Below are positions 7,704-14,456 of a stretch of 15,145 bases of DNA, piece after piece. Position numbers and translations under genes: made by a program. The stretch is from an uncultured Clostridia bacterium (GTDB taxonomy: Bacteria > Bacillota > Clostridia > Oscillospirales > Ruminococcaceae). The first letter of the stretch is position 1. Every line of letters begins with the position of its first letter. The notes beneath the pieces are model-generated. The model was not told where the DNA came from, searched no databases, and saw only the letters and a program-made list of their open reading frames with translations. The stretch is from positions 1 to 15,145 of the forward strand of contig CANDEV010000030.1 of assembly GCA_947383835.1 (NCBI GenBank), written 5' to 3'.

Positions 7704-9257
7704 TTGAAAATTTTTACGAACAGTATTGCAAAAGACACAATTCGACTTACAATTGTTTCATTTATATTACAAGGTCTTGGACTTTTGCTGAACGTCATTA
7801 TTTCAAATAAGCTCGGCACAGCCTCCGTGGGGGTCATGACCCTTATAACTTCCCTGTTCAGCTTTATAATGGTGCTTGCAAACGGAAATATTTTCATTTC
7901 CACCAGCCGATTCGTTTCGGAGGAAATAGGAGCAGGAAACAGAAATGTTTCCAAAATAATGAGACTTTCCATGGGATTTTCCTTTATGCTTTCAACGGCA
8001 TTTTCTGCGGTCTCCTTCGCTCTTGCGAAAGTTATCTCCGCATATTCGGGCGGCGGGTCGGAGCTTGCCGTTTCGGTAAGGATAATCGCGCTTTCCCTGC
8101 CGCCTGCCGCGCTCGGTTCCTGCATAAAGGGGTACTTCAACGGCAACAGGAACGTGAAAATCCCCTGTATCGGAGACATTATAGAATTTGCCGCAAAATG
8201 GGTCTCTCTTATGCTTGGGACGGTCTTTCTGCTTGACAGAGGCGTAAGCGTTTACCTTATGATCTCCGTTTCCATTTTGATCGGCGAAGCGGTAAGCTGC
8301 GTGTACTTTGTAATAAATTACGCCGCAGAGTACCGCAAATTTTCCGCGCTTCCATTGGGCAAGCCCCGAATTGAAAAAATTGCTCCGTACTTAAAATTAT
8401 CGCTGCCCATAGTTGCAAGCGGTTATGTGCAGATGATAATGTCGTCGCTGAACGAAGCTCTTGTTCCGCTCGCTTTGCTGAAATATAATTCCTCCGCGGA
8501 CAGGGCTATGAGCGAATACGGAATGTTTGAGGCAATGATAATTCCCGCAGTATTTTTTCCGTCGGTAATCCTGACAAGTCTTTCAAATATAATAATTCCC
8601 GAAATCGCGAGGGCTAATTCCGCGGGAAATATTTCCCGCGTGAGAAGCCTTATTACAAAAATTTTCGACAGGGCTTTTAAGTATTCCTTTTTTATTGCGG
8701 GAATGCTGCTTATGGCAGGACAAAACATAGGCGCTCTGCTTTGTCCCTCTGACAGTCTTGTCAGCGAGACACTTGTAAAAATGTTCCCCGTTGTGCCGTT
8801 TATCTATCTTGAAATTGTTTTGGAGGGAATTATAAAGGGACTGGGAAAGCAGAATTTTTCAACCCTGAACAGCCTTTGCGAATACATAATAAGAATACTT
8901 TGCGTAATTATTTTTGTACGGCTGTACGGTTTTTCTGGTGTGCTTATTTCCTACTACGCAAGCAATATTTACAGCAATATCGTAAGAATAATTTTTGTAT
9001 GCAGGGTCACAGGAGTACGCTTCAGCGTGCTTGAATTTTTGGCAAAGCCGTTTGCAATGTGCTTTTTCTGCTGTCAGATTTCCTCTGCGGCGGTACGGTT
9101 TATCAGCTTTTCCTCGACGCTTTTTGAGACTGTTATTTACATTTGCATTGCTGCAATTTCTTTTATAATTCTCTATGAAACGGACAAATATTTTCGTTTC
9201 GGAAGTACGGGACGGAAAAACTGTGCTCCACACAACAAAAATATTGCGGCGCAATAG
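7704..9257 (+). CDS. MOP-superfamily flippase (SpoVB / MurJ-like, polysaccharide biosynthesis protein)
   Basis: This is an integral membrane protein of 517 residues with about 12-14 hydrophobic segments spread along its length. The N-terminus (QGLGLLLNVIISNKLGTASVGVMTL, about residues 23-47) and the central SGYVQMIMSSLNEALVPLAL (about 238-257) resemble SpoVB, YtgP/MurJ and O-antigen flippases. The family moves undecaprenyl-linked sugars across the membrane; next to murD, lipid II or a spore-cortex precursor is a plausible cargo, but this is inference. The start is a TTG at 7704 with GAGGG 7 bases upstream; an in-frame TAA at 7698 rules out any earlier start. The C-terminal 30 residues are polar and probably cytoplasmic. 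I found no clear terminator after the gene. Confidence 0.85.
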   Translation: MKIFTNSIAKDTIRLTIVSFILQGLGLLLNVIISNKLGTASVGVMTLITSLFSFIMVLANGNIFISTSRFVSEEIGAGNRNVSKIMRLSMGFSFMLSTAFSAVSFALAKVISAYSGGGSELAVSVRIIALSLPPAALGSCIKGYFNGNRNVKIPCIGDIIEFAAKWVSLMLGTVFLLDRGVSVYLMISVSILIGEAVSCVYFVINYAAEYRKFSALPLGKPRIEKIAPYLKLSLPIVASGYVQMIMSSLNEALVPLALLKYNSSADRAMSEYGMFEAMIIPAVFFPSVILTSLSNIIIPEIARANSAGNISRVRSLITKIFDRAFKYSFFIAGMLLMAGQNIGALLCPSDSLVSETLVKMFPVVPFIYLEIVLEGIIKGLGKQNFSTLNSLCEYIIRILCVIIFVRLYGFSGVLISYYASNIYSNIVRIIFVCRVTGVRFSVLEFLAKPFAMCFFCCQISSAAVRFISFSSTLFETVIYICIAAISFIILYETDKYFRFGSTGRKNCAPHNKNIAAQ

Positions 9258-9309
9258 GAGCAAGTCACCTATCCGCAAAGCCGTACCGATAATAAATTAC
9301 CTCTCGCTA

Positions 9310-9356
9310 TTTACTTGATCACAAAAATATGCTAAAATAATTACAGAAATTATTTT
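9310..9356 (+). promoter_or_regulatory. Promoter for the response regulator, with AT-rich palindrome
   Basis: TTTACT (9310-9315), a 17-bp spacer and TAAAAT (9333-9338), preceded by TGC (extended -10), form a plausible promoter. An inverted repeat AAAATAATT / AATTATTTT (9334-9342, 9348-9356) overlaps the -10 and start point. GGAG at 9358-9361 serves the ATG at 9373. Confidence 0.6.
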
Positions 9357-9372
9357 TGGAGATGTAGATAAC

Positions 9373-10038
9373 ATGGCTTTGATTGCAATTATAGATGATG
9401 ATAAGCACATAAATTCCATGCTTGCCGACCTTTTGGGCAGGGAGGGCTACGGCGTTCTGCGAGCTTATTCGGGGACGGAGGCGGTTTATATGCTTTCGGA
9501 AAACAAGCCCGATTTAGTTCTTTTGGATTTGATGATGCCCGGACTGTCGGGAGAGGAAGTCCTGCCGAAAATAAAAGGCATACCCGTTATTGTAATGAGC
9601 GCAAAGGCGGACGTTCAGAACAAGGTCTCCCTGCTTTTAGACGGCGCGGCGGACTACATTACAAAGCCCTTTGACACCCGTGAGCTGCTGGCGAGGATAA
9701 CCGTACAGCTCCGCAAAAGTCAGGCGGAAAGTTCGGACACTTTAACCTACGGCGGGATAACCTTGCGGACAGACCTCCACGAGGTTTACGCGGAGGGCAA
9801 TTCAGTCCGCCTCACAAAAACCGAGTTTGCAATTCTTAAACTGCTTATGCTTAATCCCAATCAGGTAATTGCAAAATCCACAATACTCGATAAGATAAGC
9901 GAGGACACTACCGACTGTGTGGAAAGCTCGTTAAAAGTCCACATAAGCAACCTGCGGCGAAAGCTTCGGGAAGCGACAGGGAAAGAGTACATAGAAGCGA
10001 TCTGGGGCATTGGATTTAAGTTTACAGTTGATAATTGA
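9373..10038 (+). CDS. OmpR/PhoB-family two-component response regulator
   Basis: This protein has 221 residues. The receiver domain (1-115) shows the acidic pocket D8/D9/D10, phospho-acceptor D52 in LLDLMMPG, S76 in VIVMSAKAD and K98 in ITKPF. The winged-helix domain (about 125-221) includes LTKTEFAILKLL, the recognition-helix region ESSLKVHISNLRRKL and the IWGIGFKF wing. It should bind direct-repeat DNA as a dimer once phosphorylated. No kinase gene follows, although such regulators are usually paired. The downstream ABC operon has four TCTTAAC repeats at its promoter, a probable target. The kinase may lie beyond the mobile element to the right or elsewhere. Confidence 0.93.
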   Translation: MALIAIIDDDKHINSMLADLLGREGYGVLRAYSGTEAVYMLSENKPDLVLLDLMMPGLSGEEVLPKIKGIPVIVMSAKADVQNKVSLLLDGAADYITKPFDTRELLARITVQLRKSQAESSDTLTYGGITLRTDLHEVYAEGNSVRLTKTEFAILKLLMLNPNQVIAKSTILDKISEDTTDCVESSLKVHISNLRRKLREATGKEYIEAIWGIGFKFTVDN

Positions 10039-10047
10039 TTTTTTCTT

Positions 10048-10209
10048 AGAACCTGTCTTCACAAGATGTGTGTGCGGATTTTTGGCAAGATTTTGCTGAA
10101 ATCAAGGCAAAAATCCGCAGGCATACTCGCGTATGGCAAGGATTTTTAACGCAGAGTTCGGCAAAAGATTGCCGAAAAGACGTGCATACAGCTTGTGAAG
10201 ATAGGTTCT
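10048..10209. mobile_element. 162-bp nested palindromic element (MITE-like)
   Basis: The ends AGAACCTGTCTTCACAAG (10048-10065) and CTTGTGAAGATAGGTTCT (10192-10209) are reverse complements with one mismatch. Pairing continues without gaps for 56 nt per arm (10048-10103 with 10154-10209). Inner matches include GGCAA and TTTTGC, and many of the mismatches would form G-U pairs. The 50-nt centre has its own hairpin: AAAAATCC (10109-10116) with GGATTTTT (10140-10147), and CATAC with GTATG around TCGC. A possible 3-bp TTA target duplication (10046-10048 and 10209-10211) flanks the element if the inverted repeats begin at GAACC. No ORF is present. This is consistent with a non-autonomous transposon or a folded-RNA repeat, lying between the regulator and the ABC operon. 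Confidence 0.75.
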
Positions 10210-10248
10210 TAACCAAATCTTAACTCTTTTCTTTACCGTTTTCTTAAC
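10207..10248 (+). promoter_or_regulatory. Four direct repeats (TCTTAAC) - likely response-regulator boxes
   Basis: TCTTAAC occurs at 10207-10213, 10218-10224 and 10242-10248, with a one-mismatch copy TCTTTAC at 10230-10236. Start-to-start spacing is 11, 12 and 12 bp, about one helical turn, as in OmpR/PhoB-class binding sites. The last copy occupies the -35 position of the ABC operon promoter, typical of an activator site. The first copy partly overlaps the right end of the palindromic element. Confidence 0.65.
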
Positions 10249-10255
10249 TGTTGGG

Positions 10256-10264
10256 TGATATAAT
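10256..10264 (+). promoter_or_regulatory. Extended -10 promoter of the ABC operon
   Basis: TGA followed by TATAAT (10259-10264) is a consensus extended -10. No good -35 hexamer is present; direct repeats cover that position, suggesting activator dependence. The start would be near 10271. Confidence 0.7.
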
Positions 10265-10273
10265 TAAAACAGA

Positions 10274-10316
10274 ACGGAATTAAAAAGCAATTCCGTCCAA
10301 AAGAAACGGAGGAATT
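10274..10316 (+). promoter_or_regulatory. Leader hairpin that may alternate with the ribosome site
   Basis: ACGGAATT (10274-10281) pairs perfectly with AATTCCGT (10289-10296). The same AATTCC segment can instead pair with GGAATT (10311-10316), which includes the end of the GGAGG ribosome site (10308-10312) of the ABC ATPase gene. The two pairings exclude each other, giving a possible on/off leader. There is no direct evidence of use. Confidence 0.4.
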
Positions 10317-10321
10317 TTATT

Positions 10322-11236
10322 ATGGAATATGTTCTCAAAACAAACTCGCTTTGCAAATACTACAAAAATTTCAAGGCTTTGAATGGTCTGACAATGAACG
10401 TCCCCAAAGGCTCTATCTACGGCTTTGTGGGAAGAAACGGCGCGGGCAAGACAACTCTTATCCGTCTTATTTGCGGACTGCAATTTCCAACATCGGGGGA
10501 ATTTTCCCTGTACGGTATCGACGGCGGAAGCAAGGAAATCTCCAAGTCCCGCCGCAGAATGGGCGCTGTTGTGGAGACTCCCTCGATTTACCTCGACATG
10601 ACGGCGGAGGAAAACCTCAAACAGCAGTATCTTATTTTAGGTATGCCGTCCTTTAACGGTATTCCCGAACTGCTCAAGCTTGTCGGACTTGAAAATACAG
10701 GCAGGAAAAAGGCGAAAAACTTCTCACTGGGTATGCGGCAGAGACTGGGCATTGCGATTGCTCTTGCGGGAGACCCGGATTTTCTTGTGCTGGACGAGCC
10801 TGTAAACGGTCTCGACCCGCAGGGTATTATCGAGACCCGCGAGCTTATTTTAAAGCTGAACAGGGAGCGCAGCATTACTGTACTTATTTCAAGCCATATT
10901 CTGGACGAGCTTTCGCGGCTTGCCACACATTACGGTTTTATCGACGGCGGACGTATAATAAAGGAGATAAGCGCGGAACAGCTTGAAAAGGAGTGCAGAA
11001 AATGTATGAGGGTAACGGTCTCGGACGCTAAGATACTGTCCGTTATGCTGGAGGAAAAGGGCGTGGAATATGCTGTTGTTGACGATAAGACCGTGGATAT
11101 CTTCGCGCAGATGAGCATTACCGAGCTTACCCTTGCGCTGAAAGAAAGGGGCTGCGAGCTGCTGTCGGCGAACGAGCGGGACGAGAGCCTTGAAGCGTAC
11201 TTTATGAACCTCGTGGGAGGCGCAAAAAATGAGTAA
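10322..11236 (+). CDS. ABC transporter ATP-binding protein (BcrA-like, peptide antibiotic export/immunity type)
   Basis: This protein has 304 residues. One nucleotide-binding domain contains Walker A GRNGAGKTT (37-45), a Q-loop position occupied by Glu in VVETPSIY (E85, as in many BcrA-type ATPases), signature FSLGMRQ (134-140), Walker B FLVLDEP (154-160), D-loop GLDP and switch H192. The C-terminal 85 residues form a divergent tail typical of the family. It energises the two membrane subunits encoded next. BcrA-like systems usually export bacitracin- or lantibiotic-like peptides, or protect the membrane from them; substrate is unproven. GGAGG lies 9 bases before the ATG at 10322. It overlaps the next gene by 8 bp, so the genes are translationally coupled. 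Confidence 0.92.
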   Translation: MEYVLKTNSLCKYYKNFKALNGLTMNVPKGSIYGFVGRNGAGKTTLIRLICGLQFPTSGEFSLYGIDGGSKEISKSRRRMGAVVETPSIYLDMTAEENLKQQYLILGMPSFNGIPELLKLVGLENTGRKKAKNFSLGMRQRLGIAIALAGDPDFLVLDEPVNGLDPQGIIETRELILKLNRERSITVLISSHILDELSRLATHYGFIDGGRIIKEISAEQLEKECRKCMRVTVSDAKILSVMLEEKGVEYAVVDDKTVDIFAQMSITELTLALKERGCELLSANERDESLEAYFMNLVGGAKNE

Positions 11237-11969
11237 GCTTTTAAAGGCGAATTTGGTACGTCTCTTTAAAAACAAGCCGCTTTATTTATGCGTTTGTATT
11301 CAGGTGATTTTAACCTTTCTTAATATATTTCCGTACCGCGGCAATTTTATTATTGAAAAAATTTTTTTTGAAAATTCTCTTTTTTCAATGCTTTTTTCAG
11401 CTGTTTTTGTACCACTTTTCATCGGCACGGAACACAGCGACAAAACCATACGGAATAAAATTATCTCAGGTCATAAGCGGCGGGAAATCTACATCGCAAA
11501 TTTTATTTCGGCGGCGTTGGGAGCATTCATAATATGTATAACTCCGCTGATAACAGCGCTGATACCGGCTTTGCCTTTCGGAGGACATTTTGTCAGCTCT
11601 CCCGCCGTGCTAATGCTGCAAATAATAACTGTAATTGCGGCAAACGCTGCAATGTGCGCTGTATATTTGATCTCGGCAATGCTTGTCACAAGCAAGGCGA
11701 ATAACATTGTTATAACCTTGATCATATGGTTCGGAGCAATTTTTATTACGGGGACTATTGACGAACTTTTAAAGGTGCCGCAGATTTCAGACGGCGTTTT
11801 AAGGACAATTTTAAGGTACGCTTACGATATTACTCCCGTAGGTCAGGCTTTGCAGCTTCAGATCGGAGAGAGTCGAAATTCCATGCTTTTCCCTGTTTAC
11901 TCGCTGCTGCTGATTGCTGCGGCAACAGCTTTGGGAGTACTGATTTTCAGAAAGAAGGATCTAAAATGA
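11229..11969 (+). CDS. ABC-2 type permease, first of tandem pair
   Basis: This protein has 246 residues with about six membrane segments (roughly 18-36, 52-65, 90-112, 126-150, 155-171 and 219-239). The N-terminus MSKLLKANLVRLFKNK and the motif FIGTEHSDKTIRNKIISGHKRREIY (about 64-88) mark the BcrB/ABC-2 immunity-permease family and recur in the next gene. The protein forms the membrane channel with the ATPase upstream. The ATG at 11229 lies inside the end of the ATPase gene; its last 4 bp overlap the following permease. The intact length gives the standard against which the next gene is seen to be truncated. Confidence 0.88.
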   Translation: MSKLLKANLVRLFKNKPLYLCVCIQVILTFLNIFPYRGNFIIEKIFFENSLFSMLFSAVFVPLFIGTEHSDKTIRNKIISGHKRREIYIANFISAALGAFIICITPLITALIPALPFGGHFVSSPAVLMLQIITVIAANAAMCAVYLISAMLVTSKANNIVITLIIWFGAIFITGTIDELLKVPQISDGVLRTILRYAYDITPVGQALQLQIGESRNSMLFPVYSLLLIAAATALGVLIFRKKDLK

Positions 11970-12493
11970 ATAAATTACTTAGAGCGAATTTTACAAGACT
12001 CAGAAAAAACAAGGTTTTTTGGGGCTGTATTATATTTATGTTTTTGAACGCGGTAAGTTCTGTCATAAGCCAATATATAAGCTTTAAAAAATACGGCGGC
12101 GAAAAGGATCTATATTTCCACGAAAACCTTGCGTTTGGTCAGACCGTTGCCGTCTCTGTGATTTCGGCAATATTTATCGGTCTTTTTATCGGTACGGAAC
12201 ACAGCAACGGTACTCTGCGGAACAAGCTTGTTATAGGTCATTCAAGGGGCGCGATATATTTTGCAAATCTTGCGGTATGTATCGCTGCTGCAATTCTGAT
12301 ACACATTGCATATGTTGTAACAACGCTTGTAGGCGGACTGATAGTGTTCGGCAATACTATCACCCAGCTCGAAACGCTTATAAAGCTTTTTGCTGTCAGC
12401 CTTATCGTTGTAACGGCATTTGCGGCAATACTACTGCCCATGAGTACGCCCAAAGCAACACTCTACCAACGATTTTTATATCTTCCCCGATAA
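11966..12493 (+). pseudogene. ABC-2 permease, second of pair, 3' end replaced by a mobile element
   Basis: The gene starts at ATG 11966 with a 4-bp overlap. It matches its upstream paralogue through MNKLLRANFTRLRKNK, FIGTEHSNGTLRNKLVIGHSRGAIY and a third membrane segment. Similarity fades after about residue 155 (VTAFAAIL, about 12432), where the paralogue continues LISAMLVTSKANN. The reading frame here instead runs through an unrelated tail (PKATLYQRFLYLPR) to a stop at 12493. The product is 175 residues against 246, missing the last two to three membrane segments. The break sits just before a serine recombinase gene, so insertion of that element is the likely cause. The exact junction cannot be fixed without an uninterrupted relative. 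Function is probably lost, though a shortened membrane protein could still be made. Confidence 0.8.
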
Positions 12494-12517
12494 GCGGCAA
12501 ACCGCCAATTATCAGGG
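12485..12517. repeat. Nested palindrome beside recombinase stop - possible attachment site or terminator
   Basis: CCCCGATAA (12485-12493) pairs with TTATCAGGG (12509-12517), one of nine positions being a G-U pair in RNA. Inside, GCGG (12494-12497) pairs with CCGC (12502-12505) around CAAA. It lies 11 bp from the recombinase stop codon and within the inferred element junction. No U-run follows on the minus strand, which weakens a terminator role for the recombinase. Large serine recombinases use imperfect inverted repeats as att sites, so this is a candidate. Confidence 0.4.
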
Positions 12518-12527
12518 ATTTTAAGGT

Positions 12528-14102
12528 TTAAATGCTAAACTGGATATCAACACCCGTTTCGTCGGAAACGCGTATAACGTCAATCATAGTAACCGCAACG
12601 TCGTGTTTTTCCTGAACGGTTAGCTCGTCCCATTTTGCAAGCGGCTCGGAAAGCGGAGAGGTATCAACAGATTTCTTTTTACGCTCGCGGGCGGCAAGGC
12701 GGTTTTCAATATCGGATTTCTTTTCGTGCAGTTCTTTGATTCGCTTTTGAATGTAATCGAAAAGTACCTCGTCAGCCTCGGAAAGCTTGTCCATAAGCTT
12801 GCGTATTTCATCTTCCGAACGGATTATTTCCGACTTTAAAAGCTCGGCTTCGGTATCGCCTTTTTCGCGCTCCTGCTTTGCTATAGTCAAGCTGTTAAAG
12901 CGTTCGCACATCGCATTAAAAACGATTTGCTCCAAATTATCTGGACGAAGCTTAAGCGTGTATTTTTTACAGCCGACCGCATTGTACGCTCCCATATCGC
13001 GGTAATATCTCCATTGCTTTGTACGGCTTACATTCCAGCCGTAATAAACGTGAACGGCATATCCGCAGTGCGCGCATTTTACAAGACCAGAAAGCCAAGA
13101 ATTTGTTCCGTTTCCGTTTTGCGGGACTTTATAATTACGAGCCTTTTTATCCTGCACCGCAAGCCAAGTATCGGCGTCGACCAGTCCCTCGTGATAACCA
13201 AGCTTTATAAACTCCGACCCGTCGGCGTTCTTATGTAGAAACAATCCGTGAACGCCATCATAATCTTCTACATCGTCAAGCATTTCCACACCCTTTGAAG
13301 CGTAGAATTTATACACTTCCTTATCGGCGCGAACATATAAAGGACTTTTCAAAATTTTTGATAAATGCGTCCTGTCCATAACGACCGTTTCGCGGTGCGT
13401 TCTGTAAGCTTTAGACGAAGTGTCAATTTGATTTTCACGAAAATAATCAATTACCTTTTTCAGCGACGCGGACGGTTCTTTGTAAAGCTCATATGCGGTT
13501 TTAACGACATCCGCGCGTTCCGACGGAACAAGCACAGACCCCGTTTTGCCGTTTATAGTCCGACGTTCGGAATTAAATCCGTAATACATTTTCCCGCCCT
13601 GATAAAATCCCGTTTCACGGGCTTTTGTATTAAACGCGTCCGCAACTCTCGCGGCAATGGTTTCACGTTCAAATTCGGCAAAATTCAAAAGATTGTTTCT
13701 CATCATTCTGCCCTCTTTTGTTTCCGTGTTGAACGGCTCGGAAAGCGATACAACGCCTACGCCGTATTTGTCAAGCTGGTCGGTAACGTTCAGATATTCC
13801 CGCATATTACGGCTGAAACGGTCGTATTTCTTTACAATAATTTTATCAATAAGACCGTCCTTAGCGTCCGACATCATCTGCTGAAACGCGGGACGGTGAG
13901 CAATATCCTTGCCGCTTTTTCCGTCGTCGCAGTAAATGCGGTAGCTGCTTTTTGAGACCTTTCCTCCTTTCTCCAAGAATTTTATGCACTCCTCCTTTTG
14001 CGCGTCTATCGACAAGGAGTTGTTTCCCTTGTCCTTATCGCTGACAGAACGGCGTACATAAATCGCTGTAATTTTGCCTATATTTTTAATTTGTTTTTTC
14101 AT
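12528..14102 (-). CDS. Large serine recombinase (site-specific integrase of the element)
   Basis: This protein has 524 residues. The resolvase catalytic domain (about 10-160) contains YVRRS with nucleophile S19, SLSIDAQ (29-35), YCDDGKSG (57-64), YDRFSRN (93-99) and FAEFERETIAAR (141-152). The recombinase domain (about 165-320) includes YYGF and DRTHLSKILKSPLY. A zinc-ribbon-like part has C343, C346 and C378, but a Cys expected near residue 369 is Asp (YYRDM), leaving an incomplete ligand set. A coiled coil (about 408-475) follows, as in TnpX/TndX-type enzymes. It would integrate and excise the element through attachment sites without host factors. ATG at 14102 has GGAGG 8 bases upstream. Its stop lies close to the inferred insertion junction. 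Confidence 0.93.
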   Translation of the reverse strand: MKKQIKNIGKITAIYVRRSVSDKDKGNNSLSIDAQKEECIKFLEKGGKVSKSSYRIYCDDGKSGKDIAHRPAFQQMMSDAKDGLIDKIIVKKYDRFSRNMREYLNVTDQLDKYGVGVVSLSEPFNTETKEGRMMRNNLLNFAEFERETIAARVADAFNTKARETGFYQGGKMYYGFNSERRTINGKTGSVLVPSERADVVKTAYELYKEPSASLKKVIDYFRENQIDTSSKAYRTHRETVVMDRTHLSKILKSPLYVRADKEVYKFYASKGVEMLDDVEDYDGVHGLFLHKNADGSEFIKLGYHEGLVDADTWLAVQDKKARNYKVPQNGNGTNSWLSGLVKCAHCGYAVHVYYGWNVSRTKQWRYYRDMGAYNAVGCKKYTLKLRPDNLEQIVFNAMCERFNSLTIAKQEREKGDTEAELLKSEIIRSEDEIRKLMDKLSEADEVLFDYIQKRIKELHEKKSDIENRLAARERKKKSVDTSPLSEPLAKWDELTVQEKHDVAVTMIDVIRVSDETGVDIQFSI

Positions 14103-14138
14103 ATTATCAGCCTCCGAAAATAATAGTCAGCCGATAAT
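14103..14138 (-). promoter_or_regulatory. Stem around the recombinase ribosome site
   Basis: In the minus-strand transcript, ATTATCGGC (14138-14130) can pair with GCTGATAAT (14111-14103), nine pairs with one G-U. GGAGG (14115-14111) would lie at the loop edge, and the ATG follows directly. This could limit translation start; it is a structural prediction only. Confidence 0.35.
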
Positions 14139-14149
14139 GCGTTATTCTA

Positions 14150-14251
14150 CAGCAATTCCGCTTTGAAAATGTAAACAAAAGCTTTCGCCCAAAATCCATA
14201 TACGCAAAATTTTTGGCTCACCTTTTGTACATTTTCTGCACGGAATGGCTG
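14150..14251 (-). promoter_or_regulatory. 102-nt imperfect hairpin leader of the recombinase transcript
   Basis: The 201-bp gap between the small ORF and the recombinase contains a long palindrome. CAGCAATTCCG (14150-14160) matches CGGAATGGCTG (14241-14251) with one mismatch. GAAAATGTA (14165-14173) pairs with TACATTTTC (14228-14236), and CAAAAG (14176-14181) with CTTTTG (14222-14227). CCAAAA (14189-14194) pairs with TTTTGG (14211-14216). Short internal loops separate the stems. The predicted transcription start (about 14252) coincides with its outer end, so the RNA would begin with this structure. It could be a regulatory leader, or a DNA site for a recombination protein. Confidence 0.6.
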
Positions 14252-14258
14252 TATATTT

Positions 14259-14287
14259 ATTATAGCACTATCGGCGGACAATTTCAA
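14259..14287 (-). promoter_or_regulatory. Consensus promoter for the serine recombinase
   Basis: On the minus strand TTGAAA (14287-14282), an exact 17-bp spacer and TATAAT (14264-14259), with TGC just before the -10, form a near-perfect promoter. It directs transcription into the hairpin leader and the recombinase gene, independent of the upstream relaxase operon. Confidence 0.8.
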
Positions 14288-14303
14288 GTGGTAAATCAAA
14301 AAA

Positions 14304-14444
14304 TTATGCGGCGTTTTTATCTTTTTTCGGTTTAAGAATATCATACAGACGGTTTATTTTTTGCTGTCTGATACTGTCCGAAACCTTGTCGGGAATATGT
14401 ATTGTTACCTTAACTTCTGTTTGTGTATTTGTGTTTTTTCTCAT
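14304..14444 (-). CDS. Small element-encoded protein, 46 residues, unknown function
   Basis: ATG at 14444 has GGAGG 6 bases upstream; the stop is TAA at 14304. The protein starts MRKNTNTQTEVKVTIHIPD and ends YDILKPKKDKNAA: a basic, Thr-rich N-terminus, a short beta-like VKVTIHIP and an amphipathic helix (about 22-37) with NRLYDIL. It begins 12 bp after the relaxase stop, so the two are almost certainly co-transcribed, and it precedes the recombinase. Small proteins at this spot in such elements could be accessory or excision factors, but I recognise no defined family, so no function is assigned. Confidence 0.7.
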   Translation of the reverse strand: MRKNTNTQTEVKVTIHIPDKVSDSIRQQKINRLYDILKPKKDKNAA

Positions 14445-14456
14445 GCAATTCCTCCA

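Noticed and set aside
7601..8179. 192-aa minus-strand ORF
   Set aside because: It is an antisense shadow of the flippase gene, with no ribosome site or recognisable domain, and it overlaps the divergent promoter region.
12277..12531. 84-aa plus-strand ORF, considered as a frameshifted continuation of the permease
   Set aside because: The downstream translation has no hydrophobic segments or similarity to the paralogous permease C-terminus.
13365..13955. 196-aa plus-strand ORF within the recombinase
   Set aside because: It is opposite the conserved catalytic and recombinase domains and shows no domain character.
14147..14344. 65-aa minus-strand ORF
   Set aside because: It overlaps the promoter and hairpin leader and the 46-aa ORF, which has the better ribosome site.
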